Positions 39,417 through 47,459 of a stretch of DNA of 49,979 bases are shown in pieces; the first letter of the stretch is position 1, and every line of letters begins with the position of its first letter. A model generated the notes under the pieces. That model searched no databases. It had not been told where the DNA came from and saw only the letters and a program-made list of their open reading frames with translations. Both the position numbers and the translations under genes were made by a program. Source of the DNA: Micromonospora sp. 15K316 (lineage in GTDB: Bacteria; Actinomycetota; Actinomycetes; Mycobacteriales; Micromonosporaceae); the NCBI RefSeq assembly GCF_004348525.1, contig NZ_SMKG01000022.1:1-49979 (forward strand), written 5' to 3'.

Positions 39417-41408
39417 ATGAGCGAGGCATTGGCCAACTTGCTGAACGAGACGCGCCAGTTCCCGCCGCCGGCCGAGCTCGCCGCGAACGCCAACGTGAAG
39501 GCCGGCGCGTACGACGAGGCGACGGCCGACCGGCTGGCTTTCTGGGAGCGGCAGGCCGGGCGGCTGACCTGGTCGAAGCAGTGGGAGCAGGCGCTCGACT
39601 GGTCGAACGCGCCGTTCGCGAAGTGGTTCGTGGGCGGCCGGCTCAACGTGGCGTACAACTGCCTGGACCGGCACGTGGAGGCCGGCCGGGGCGACAAGGT
39701 GGCGATCCACTGGGAGGGCGAGCCGGGCGACACCCGGACCCTCACCTACGCCGACCTGCACAAGCTCACCTGCCAGGCGGCGAACGCCCTCACCGATCTG
39801 GGTGTCACGGCCGGCGACCGGGTGGCGATCTACCTGCCGATGGTTCCGGAGGCGGCCGCCGCGATGCTGGCCTGCGCCCGGATCGGCGCCACGCACAGCG
39901 TGGTCTTCGGCGGCTTCTCCGCGGACGCGCTGACGAACCGGATCCAGGACGCCAGCGCCAAGGTGGTCATCACGGCCGACGGCGGCTACCGGCGGGGCAA
40001 GCCGTCGGCGCTCAAGCCGACCGTGGACGAGGCGGTGGCGAAGTGCCCGTCGGTGGAGCACGTGCTCGTGGTCCGCCGTACCGGTGAGGACGTCGCCTGG
40101 TCGGCGAAGGACCACTGGTGGCACGAGACGGTGGAGACCGCCTCGCCGGAGCACACCGCGGAGCCGTTCGACGCCGAGCATCCGCTCTTCATCCTCTACA
40201 CCAGCGGCACCACGGCCCGGCCGAAGGGCATCCTGCACACCACCGGCGGCTACCTGACCCAGGCGTCGTACACCACGCACGCGGTCTTCGACCTGAAGCC
40301 GGAGAGCGACGTCTACTGGTGCACGGCGGACATCGGCTGGGTGACCGGCCACTCGTACATCGTGTACGGCCCGCTCTCGAACGGCGCCACCCAGGTGATG
40401 TACGAGGGCACGCCGGACACCCCGCACAGGGGCCGGTTCTGGGAGATCGTCGACAAGTACAAGGTGACGATCCTCTACACCGCGCCGACGCTGATCCGCA
40501 CCATGATGAAGTGGGGCGAGGACATCCCGGCCGGGTACGACCTCTCCTCGCTGCGGCTGCTCGGCAGCGTCGGCGAGCCGATCAACCCGGAGGCGTGGAT
40601 CTGGTACCGCCAGTACGTCGGGCGGGGCGAGCTGCCCGTCGTGGACACCTGGTGGCAGACCGAGACCGGGGCCATCATGATCTCCCCGCTTCCCGGGGTG
40701 ACCGAGGCGAAGCCGGGCAGCGCCATGGCGCCGCTGCCGGGCATCGTGGCCGACGTCGTGGACGACCAGGGCCAGTCGGTGCCCAACGGTGGCGGCGGCT
40801 ACCTGGTCATCAAGGAGCCCTGGCCGTCGATGCTGCGTACCGTCTGGGGCGACGACAACCGTTTCCTCGAGACGTACTGGTCCCGGTTCGGGGCCGGCGC
40901 GAGCGGCGGGTCGGGCGACTGGGTCTACTTCGCCGGTGACGGCGCGAAGAAGGACGACGACGGGCACGTCTGGCTGCTCGGCCGGGTCGACGACGTGATG
41001 CTGGTGTCCGGGCACAACATCTCGACCACGGAGGTGGAGTCGGCGCTGGTCTCCCACCCGTCGGTCGCCGAGGCGGCGGTGGTCGGCGCGACCGACCCGA
41101 CGACGGGGCAGGCGATCGTGGCGTTCGCGATCCCCCGGGGCAGCGTGGAGAGTGGGGGCGACGCGGGCGAGCAGCTCATCGCGGACCTGCGTAACCACGT
41201 GGCGAAGACGCTCGGCCCGATCGCCAAGCCCCGGCAGATCCTGCTCGTGCCCGAGCTGCCGAAGACCCGCTCCGGCAAGATCATGCGGCGGTTGCTGCGG
41301 GACGTGGCGGAGAACCGGTCGCTGGGCGACGTCACCACGCTCCAGGACTCCTCGGTGATGGAGCTCATCGCGGCCGGCATGAGCGGCGGGAAGTCCGACG
41401 AGGACTGA
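39417..41408 (+). CDS. acsA: Acetyl-CoA synthetase
   Basis: 663 residues; GAGGAG before the ATG. ANL-superfamily motifs: 'LFILYTSGTTARPKGILHTT' (P-loop A3), 'YWCTADIGWVTGHSYIVYGP', 'VDTWWQTETGAIMISPLPGV' (A5, with the Trp that limits the pocket to acetate), 'YFAGDGAKKDDDGHVWLLGR', 'GHNISTTEVESALVSHPSVA' and C-terminal 'LPKTRSGKIMRRLLRD', whose Lys is the usual acetylation-controlled residue. It forms acetyl-CoA from acetate, ATP and CoA for scavenging and acetate growth. It is monocistronic, followed by a very strong stem-loop. Confidence 0.97.
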   Translation: MSEALANLLNETRQFPPPAELAANANVKAGAYDEATADRLAFWERQAGRLTWSKQWEQALDWSNAPFAKWFVGGRLNVAYNCLDRHVEAGRGDKVAIHWEGEPGDTRTLTYADLHKLTCQAANALTDLGVTAGDRVAIYLPMVPEAAAAMLACARIGATHSVVFGGFSADALTNRIQDASAKVVITADGGYRRGKPSALKPTVDEAVAKCPSVEHVLVVRRTGEDVAWSAKDHWWHETVETASPEHTAEPFDAEHPLFILYTSGTTARPKGILHTTGGYLTQASYTTHAVFDLKPESDVYWCTADIGWVTGHSYIVYGPLSNGATQVMYEGTPDTPHRGRFWEIVDKYKVTILYTAPTLIRTMMKWGEDIPAGYDLSSLRLLGSVGEPINPEAWIWYRQYVGRGELPVVDTWWQTETGAIMISPLPGVTEAKPGSAMAPLPGIVADVVDDQGQSVPNGGGGYLVIKEPWPSMLRTVWGDDNRFLETYWSRFGAGASGGSGDWVYFAGDGAKKDDDGHVWLLGRVDDVMLVSGHNISTTEVESALVSHPSVAEAAVVGATDPTTGQAIVAFAIPRGSVESGGDAGEQLIADLRNHVAKTLGPIAKPRQILLVPELPKTRSGKIMRRLLRDVAENRSLGDVTTLQDSSVMELIAAGMSGGKSDED

Positions 41409-41425
41409 CCCCTGACGTACCGGAT

Positions 41426-41457
41426 GGAGGGTGGTGGCCGAACGGCCACCACCCTCC
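41426..41457 (+). terminator. Strong hairpin after acsA
   Basis: ggagggtggtggccg and cggccaccaccctcc are perfect 15-nt complements separated by only AA, so the loop is probably CGAACG. It lies 18 bp after the stop, followed by a short T-rich stretch (catttctta). Confidence 0.85.
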
Positions 41458-41674
41458 GTCATTTCTTACGGCTTGCGACACGACCCGATACCCGGTGTCA
41501 CATCGGTCGGTCGGGTGAACCGAAAAAGACTGAATGGACACAGGGGGCCTCCGACCCCTGTCGCTCGGGCGCCCTCGTGATTTACGTTCACGCCGGCCGC
41601 GCCGCTTCGACGAACGTCACATCGATGAGGCGCCGGCCGAGGTCCTGCCATCCCATGCCCGAGATCGGAGCGGC

Positions 41675-44467
41675 ATGAACAAAAGACCCCAGTCCAGCGG
41701 GCGTCGACGGCTACTCGTCGCGCTGCCCGCCATCGCCCTCGCCGCCACGTCACTGACCGTGACCAGCAGCGCGGCGGCCGAGACCACCTCGGTGCCGCGG
41801 GCGGTGATCGGATCCGACGAGTACTACATCAACTACGCCGAGCCGGAGGTGCAGCCGGACACGTCCGGCCGCGAGGTCAAGGGCAAGGACGGCGTCTACG
41901 CCCCGGCCCACGAGAAGATCCGCGAGTTCGATCGCAAGCACGCTCGCGGCAACCCCGTCACCGCACGGGAGCTGGCCAAGATCGAGGCCAAGTCGATCAA
42001 GAGCGGCAAGAACCCGCGGAAGATCAAGCAGGCGCCGACCACCCAGACGGCGAAGCTGCTGACCCTGCTGGTGGAGTTCAACGACCAGGCCAACGACGAC
42101 TTCACCGACGTCATGGTGCCGCGGACGGTCTTCGAGGACCGCACCTGCGTCCCCGGCACCGTGCAGAACGGGCCGAAGCACAACAACATCCCGAACCCGG
42201 CCAAGCTGGGATACGAGGACAACAACTCGATGTGGGTGCCGGACTTCTCGCCCGCGCACTTCGACAAGATGCTGTACACCAAGACCGGCATCACCGAGCG
42301 GGTGCGCAAGGACCTGAAGGGTCCGGACGGCAAGCGCGGCATCGACATCTCCGGCCGCACCATGCACAACATGTACCTGGAGATGTCGAAGGGCGCGTAC
42401 ACGGTGGACGGGCAGGCCAGCCCGTGGATCACCGTGCCGCACTCGGAGGCCTGGTACGCGGCGAACCGCTGCTTCCAGGACGAGAACGGCAACTGGGTCG
42501 CCGGGCGTGAGCAGTCGATGAACGGCCACCCGGACAACCCGGCCGGCGCCGGCCGGCTCGCCACCGACGCGATCTCCACGCTGGCGGCGTCGGACCCGGA
42601 CTTCCCGTGGGCCGACTACGACATCGAGGACCAGGCCGACCGGGACGGGGACGGCAACTTCTTCGAGCCGGACGGCGTGATCGACCACCTGGTGCTGGTG
42701 CACGCCGGCAAGGGCAAGTCCTCCGGCGGCGGCGCGCAGGGCGTCTACGCGGTCTGGGCGCACTCCTCCTCGGTGCCGGGCGGCTACACCATCCCGGGCA
42801 CGAACCTCCAGGTGTCGAACTACATCGTTCAGCCGGAGGACGCCGGGGTGGGCGTCTTCGCCCACGAGTTCGGTCACGACCTCGGCCTGCCGGACCTCTA
42901 CGACACCTCGGGCAACGCCGACTCGGACGTGGACTTCTGGGACCTGATGGCCTCGGGTTCACACTCCGGCGAGATCTTCCAGGCGCTCCCCACCCACATG
43001 GGCATCTGGGACAAGTGGGTGCTCGGCTGGGCCGACCCGCTGACCGTCGCCCCCGGCTCCCGGCCACGCTACGTGGAGCTCGGGCAGACCTCGCGCACCC
43101 CGGTCGGCACCGAGGACGGCATCAAGATCGACCTGCCGGACAAGGTCATCACGCTGGCCGAGCCGCACAGTGGCGCGAACATGTGGCACAGCGGCAACGA
43201 CCAGGAGTGGGCCGACGTCCGGCTGACCCGTTCGGTCGCGGTTCCGGCGGCGGCCGACGCGAAGTTCTGGATGTGGAACAACTACGTCATCGAGGCGGAC
43301 TGGGACTACGGCTTCGTCGAGGTCTCGACCGACGGCGGGACCACCTGGACCGAGCAGAAGGTCTACGACGAGGCCGGCACCGTGGTCACCACGCCGGACG
43401 ACTACCCGGACCCGAACGGCCGGATGAACGACTTCGGCGGCAAGAAGTACGGCCTGACCGGCAGCACCGAGGGCTGGCGGCACGACTACGTCGACCTGTC
43501 GGCGTACGCGGGCACGACCATCCAGCTGCGGCTGCGCCAGGCCACCGACGAGGCGTTCGAGGAGCGGGGCTGGTTCGCCGACGACTTCTCGGTCACCGGC
43601 GGCGGCGCCACCACCTGGAGTGACGACGTCGAGAACGGCGCCAACGGCTGGACGCCCAGCGTGCACACCTGGGTCGACACCACGGGCGAGGGCTGGAACA
43701 TCGACAGCGGCACCATGGTCCAGGCGCACTACTACCTGGCCGAGTGGCGCAACTTCGACGGCTTCGACAAGGGCCTGAAGTACGCCTACGACACGGTCTA
43801 CTCGCGCGACGCGTGGAAGGTCGACCGGATCTCGTACAACGCCCCGGGCATGCTGGTCTGGTACCGGGACACCGCGCTCGGCGACGTCAACCACGTCACC
43901 GGGCAGCTCACCGCGCTGCCCAGCTACGGCGCGAAGGGCGGGTTGCTGATCGTCGACTCGCACTTCGACCCGTTGCGGCGCAAGGGTGCGGCGGCCGTCA
44001 AGGACCCGTCGGTGACGGACAACCTGCCCAGCCGTCCGCAGTCGTCGAACGCGGCGTTCTCGCTGAAGCCGACGTACCCCTTCCAGGAGTGCCTGGAGGC
44101 GGCGGGCGAGCCGTACAGCGCGTACTGCACGAAGTTCGGGGCGCAGCCGGCGGTGAAGACGTTCACGGACGCCAAGGGCTGGTACCCGGGCATCGAGATG
44201 CGCGACGGCGCGCCGTACGCCCGGGACAGCGACGCCTCGGTCGTGCTGCCCTCGCGGAACAACGCGCCGTACACCACCCGGGTGACCCACCCGAACGGTA
44301 AGCCGGCGCCGGAGTTCTACGGCATGACGTTGAGCGGTGGCGCCATCACGTTGGGCACCGGCAACCCCGGCGACATGCGCGTCAACTACGGCGTGTCGAT
44401 CAAGATCGAGAAGAGCGCGAAGGACAACTCGGCCGCCTGGGTCTACGTGACCCCGTCCAAGCGGTGA
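41675..44467 (+). CDS. M6 family secreted metallopeptidase (immune inhibitor A-like), paralogue 1
   Basis: 930 residues, the longest of three tandem paralogues. ATG at 41675 with GGAG upstream; the open frame extends back to 41534 without support. Signal peptide 'MNKRPQSSGRRRLLVALPAI' to about residue 33. Propeptide, then the M6 domain: 'LTLLVEFNDQANDDFTDVMV', 'DRDGDGNFFEPDGVIDHLVL' (EF-hand-like Ca2+ loop) and the zinc site H397-E-F-G-H401 in 'GVFAHEFGHDLGLPDLYDTS', with 'WDLMASGSHSG' as the Met turn. Beta-rich modules follow, with a Trp-rich motif around 'IEADWDYGFVEVSTDGGTTW'. It differs from the others by an inserted 'RMNDFGGKKYGLTG' region. Probably secreted, degrading proteins or host peptides. 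No RNA or phage functions are nearby. Confidence 0.95.
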   Translation: MNKRPQSSGRRRLLVALPAIALAATSLTVTSSAAAETTSVPRAVIGSDEYYINYAEPEVQPDTSGREVKGKDGVYAPAHEKIREFDRKHARGNPVTARELAKIEAKSIKSGKNPRKIKQAPTTQTAKLLTLLVEFNDQANDDFTDVMVPRTVFEDRTCVPGTVQNGPKHNNIPNPAKLGYEDNNSMWVPDFSPAHFDKMLYTKTGITERVRKDLKGPDGKRGIDISGRTMHNMYLEMSKGAYTVDGQASPWITVPHSEAWYAANRCFQDENGNWVAGREQSMNGHPDNPAGAGRLATDAISTLAASDPDFPWADYDIEDQADRDGDGNFFEPDGVIDHLVLVHAGKGKSSGGGAQGVYAVWAHSSSVPGGYTIPGTNLQVSNYIVQPEDAGVGVFAHEFGHDLGLPDLYDTSGNADSDVDFWDLMASGSHSGEIFQALPTHMGIWDKWVLGWADPLTVAPGSRPRYVELGQTSRTPVGTEDGIKIDLPDKVITLAEPHSGANMWHSGNDQEWADVRLTRSVAVPAAADAKFWMWNNYVIEADWDYGFVEVSTDGGTTWTEQKVYDEAGTVVTTPDDYPDPNGRMNDFGGKKYGLTGSTEGWRHDYVDLSAYAGTTIQLRLRQATDEAFEERGWFADDFSVTGGGATTWSDDVENGANGWTPSVHTWVDTTGEGWNIDSGTMVQAHYYLAEWRNFDGFDKGLKYAYDTVYSRDAWKVDRISYNAPGMLVWYRDTALGDVNHVTGQLTALPSYGAKGGLLIVDSHFDPLRRKGAAAVKDPSVTDNLPSRPQSSNAAFSLKPTYPFQECLEAAGEPYSAYCTKFGAQPAVKTFTDAKGWYPGIEMRDGAPYARDSDASVVLPSRNNAPYTTRVTHPNGKPAPEFYGMTLSGGAITLGTGNPGDMRVNYGVSIKIEKSAKDNSAAWVYVTPSKR

Positions 44468-44483
44468 CCTGACCGTTCTCGTC

Positions 44484-44518
44484 GCGGCCCGTCCGGAGCT
44501 CGGCTCCGGGCGGGCCGC
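44484..44518 (+). terminator. Hairpin after M6 paralogue 1
   Basis: gcggcccgtccggag and ctccgggcgggccgc pair over 15 bp with one U-G wobble, loop CTCGG, 17 bp past the stop, followed by tcgttt. Confidence 0.8.
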
Positions 44519-44848
44519 CTCGTTTCCGAGCCCGGGGCGTGGCGGTGTCCAGCCATCGACGGAGTACGCGGGTGACACGCTGGCGCGCGGCGGCGCTCTC
44601 CCTCGGGGACCTCATAATCACCGCCGCATCGAGCGCTCGTGATTAAAACGTAATGTTAAAAGTTGCTTAGGGCTACGGATACATTGCGGGAATTTGTCCA
44701 CAACAAACCCGCCCAAACCAGATGATCATTCCTTCCCGGCAACCTCGTGACACGCTCCGCCTCCTCTGTAAGGGTGGTTGACGCAATTCATGACAGTCGC
44801 TTGCACGTGTGCGGCCTGTCATGTAACAGATCCACAAAGGAGGACCCT
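44519..44848. other. Intergenic region upstream of M6 paralogue 2
   Basis: About 330 bp with no gene. 44630-44700 is conspicuously AT-rich for this genome. A perfect actinobacterial DnaA box, TTGTCCACA, sits at 44694-44702. TTGACG at 44778-44783 could be a -35, but no good -10 follows at the right distance. Confidence 0.5.
44789..44823. promoter_or_regulatory. Nested inverted repeat before M6 paralogue 2
   Basis: CATGACAG (44789-44796) and CTGTCATG (44816-44823) are perfect 8-bp arms; the loop contains GCAC-GT-GTGC, a second small palindrome. It ends 13 bp before the AAGGAGGA RBS, so it could be an operator or a leader hairpin that affects translation. Confidence 0.6.
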
Positions 44849-47155
44849 TTGAGGAGACGAGTCACAGCCGGCCTGGCGACCGCCGCGGCCGCGCTGCTGG
44901 CGGCGGGAGCCGTGGCGACGCCGGCCTCCGGCGCCCCGGCGGCGAACCCGACCCCCTCATCCGACCGGGCCGAGCACGGCCCGGACAATCTCCCCGACCC
45001 GAAGGCGGATCAGCAGCGGGCCCTCCGCAAGCAGGCCATCGGCGACCTGCTCACCGGCAAGGCCAAGCTCGAGACCCGCCACGGCTCCAAGGTCATCAAG
45101 ATCAAGGACAAGTTCGTCGAGTACCAGCAGCCGCCGAAGGTCGACCCGATCTTCACGATGCTGGTGAACTTCGGCGACAAGGTGGACCCGCGGACCGGCG
45201 GCGCCGCCGGCCCGGTGGTGAACCAGATCCCGAAGCCCGACCGCAAGTACGACGGCGGCGCGACCGACGACAACAGCACCACCTGGTCGGAGAACTACGA
45301 CCGCCAGCACTACCTCGACATGTTCTACGGTCGCCGCGGCGAGTCGATGCGGGACTTCTACCTGGCGCAGTCCGGCGGCCGGTACACCGTCGGCGGCGAT
45401 GTCAGCGACTGGGTCACCGTGCCGTTCAACGAGGCCCGGTACGGCTCGAACGCCATCCCGGAGAGCGACGGCTCCTGGAACTTCATCAAGGACACCGCCA
45501 CCTCCTGGTACGACAGCCAGCTCGCGGCCGGCAAGACGCCGGAGCAGGTCAAGGAGTACCTGGCCCAGTTCGACATCTGGGACCGGTACGACTTCGACCA
45601 GGACGGCAACTTCAACGAGCCCGACGGCTACATCGACCACTTCCAGGCCGTACACGCCGGTATCGGCGAGGAGGCCGGTGGTGGCGCCGAGGGTGAGGAC
45701 GCCATCTGGTCGCACCGCTGGGCCGCGTTCACCAACCTGGCCGGCAGCGCCGGTCCGGCGGGCAACAAGGCCGGCGGCGTGCAGATCGGCGACACCGGCA
45801 TGTGGATCCGCGACTACACCACCGAGCCGGAGAACGGCGGCCTCGGGGTCTTCGCCCACGAGTACGGCCACGACCTCGGTCTGCCCGACCTCTACGACAC
45901 GGTCGGCGGCGACAACGGCGTCGGCTTCTGGAGCCTCATGTCGTCCGGCTCGTGGCTGAGCCACGGCAAGCAGGACATCGGCTCGACCCCGGGCTACATG
46001 GACCCGTGGTCGAAGCTCTTCCTCGGCTGGCTGAACTACTCCACCGTCGAGTACGGCAAGGGCACCAGCGAGGTCACGCTCGGCCCGGCCGGCGACAGCA
46101 ACGGCCCGCTGGCCCAGGCCGTCGTCGTGAACCTGCCGCCGCAGGAGCAGACCACCACCTACAACACGCCGTTCGGCGGGTCGTACGAGTGGTGGGGCGG
46201 CAGCGCCGACGACCTGAACACCACGCTGGCCCGGCAGCTCGACCTGACCGGCGCCTCCTCCGCCTCGATCAACGCCAAGGCCTGGTACGAGATCGAGGAG
46301 GACTTCGACTACCTCTACGCCGAGGTGTCGGCCGATAACGGCGCGAGCTGGACGCAGCTGGGCAACCCGCTGATCGAGGCCGGCGAGACCGGGCTCGACG
46401 GCTCGTCCAACGGTGAGTGGGTGGACCTGAACTACGACCTGTCGGCCTATGCCGGCAAGGTCGTCCAGTTCCGCTACCGCTACCAGAGCGACGGCGGGCT
46501 CCACCTCGCCGGCGCGTTCCTGGACAACGTCTCGCTGGTCAAGGACGGAGTCGCCGCCTGGACCGACGACGTCGAGACGCCGGCCGCCGAGTGGACCGCC
46601 CGGGGCTTCACCCGGATGGGCGGCGAGGTGACCGCCGAGTACCCCCGCTTCTACATCGCGGAGAACCGGACCTACTTCGGTTACGACGAGACGCTGAAGA
46701 CCGGCGGCTACAACTACGGCTACACCAACACCCGCCCCAACTGGGTGGAGCGGTACGCGAACCAGCCGGGCATGCTGGTCTGGTACGTGAACTACGCCTA
46801 CGGTGACAACAACACGTCGGAGCACCCCGGATACGGCCTGAACCTGCCGGTCGACGTCCGGCCGGGGTCGATCACGGTGCCGGGTCAGGGCACCGTCACC
46901 AACCGGCGCAACGGCTTCGACGCGACCTTCAGCCGCCACCAGAAGCCGGCGCAGACCTTCCACCTCAACGGGGTGCCGGTCACCCTGCCGAAGCTGAAGG
47001 CCAACCCGGTCTTCGACGACAGCGTGGTGGACCGCTACTGGTCGGCGCAGAACGAGCAGAACTCGGTGAAGGTGGCCGGAACGGGCACTCGCCTCGAAAT
47101 CGTTAAGCAGGGTAACCACCCGACCGACAAGATGGTCGTGCGGATCAGCAACTGA
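44849..47155 (+). CDS. M6 family secreted metallopeptidase (immune inhibitor A-like), paralogue 2
   Basis: 768 residues from a TTG start at 44849, chosen because AAGGAGGA lies 5 nt upstream and the signal peptide 'LRRRVTAGLATAAAALLAAG' begins exactly there; the ATG-free frame extends to 44747 without an RBS. Propeptide 'DQQRALRKQAIGDLLTGKAK', then M6 with Ca2+ loop 'DFDQDGNFNEPDGYIDHFQA', 'EDAIWSHRWAAF', zinc motif H337-E-Y-G-H341 in 'LGVFAHEYGHDLGLPDLYDT', and 'FWSLMSSGSWLS'. The C-terminal half has the 'EDFDYLYAEVSADNGASWTQ' module and a terminal domain. The nearest relative by eye is paralogue 3. It has a separate promoter region and its own terminator, so the three are likely expressed independently. 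Confidence 0.95.
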   Translation: MRRRVTAGLATAAAALLAAGAVATPASGAPAANPTPSSDRAEHGPDNLPDPKADQQRALRKQAIGDLLTGKAKLETRHGSKVIKIKDKFVEYQQPPKVDPIFTMLVNFGDKVDPRTGGAAGPVVNQIPKPDRKYDGGATDDNSTTWSENYDRQHYLDMFYGRRGESMRDFYLAQSGGRYTVGGDVSDWVTVPFNEARYGSNAIPESDGSWNFIKDTATSWYDSQLAAGKTPEQVKEYLAQFDIWDRYDFDQDGNFNEPDGYIDHFQAVHAGIGEEAGGGAEGEDAIWSHRWAAFTNLAGSAGPAGNKAGGVQIGDTGMWIRDYTTEPENGGLGVFAHEYGHDLGLPDLYDTVGGDNGVGFWSLMSSGSWLSHGKQDIGSTPGYMDPWSKLFLGWLNYSTVEYGKGTSEVTLGPAGDSNGPLAQAVVVNLPPQEQTTTYNTPFGGSYEWWGGSADDLNTTLARQLDLTGASSASINAKAWYEIEEDFDYLYAEVSADNGASWTQLGNPLIEAGETGLDGSSNGEWVDLNYDLSAYAGKVVQFRYRYQSDGGLHLAGAFLDNVSLVKDGVAAWTDDVETPAAEWTARGFTRMGGEVTAEYPRFYIAENRTYFGYDETLKTGGYNYGYTNTRPNWVERYANQPGMLVWYVNYAYGDNNTSEHPGYGLNLPVDVRPGSITVPGQGTVTNRRNGFDATFSRHQKPAQTFHLNGVPVTLPKLKANPVFDDSVVDRYWSAQNEQNSVKVAGTGTRLEIVKQGNHPTDKMVVRISN

Positions 47156-47171
47156 TCCATCGATCATCTTC

Positions 47172-47206
47172 GGGGCCGGTGGCGGAAACGCCGCCGGCCC
47201 CTTTTT
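47172..47206 (+). terminator. Intrinsic terminator after M6 paralogue 2
   Basis: ggggccggtggcg and cgccgccggcccc pair over 13 bp (one U-G) around a GAAA tetraloop, followed at once by TTTTT. Canonical factor-independent terminator, unusual in so GC-rich a genome for its clean U-tract. Confidence 0.92.
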
Positions 47207-47459
47207 CGTACCTTCGACAGGGTTGATCGAAATGCACCGCTGCTTGCGTGTGAAGGCGGATCCGCCCTGCTCATGTACAACGTGGGACCGGCCGGAGTAT
47301 GACGGCTGAAGGCAGAGTCAACAAAAACTTGCAACAAATCGACGCGGCTGTCTTCCCCCTCGACGCAGCAGTGTCTATGTTCACCAGTGGCCCCCTAGGG
47401 GGCCGTCTCAGCCGGCCCGCAACCCCGGGGGGCCGGTTCCCTCACATCGGAGGTACCAC
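47207..47459. other. Structured leader region of M6 paralogue 3
   Basis: No gene is supported. It contains three palindromic elements: GGCGGATCCGCC (47255-47266), GGCCCCCTAGGGGGCC (47389-47404, a perfect 16-bp palindrome) and CCGGCCC/GGGCCGG (47412-47418 and 47430-47436). The last lies just 11 bp upstream of the GGAGG RBS at 47447-47451. The hairpins could gate translation or bind a regulator. An AT-rich patch at 47320-47340 may hold the promoter. Confidence 0.55.
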
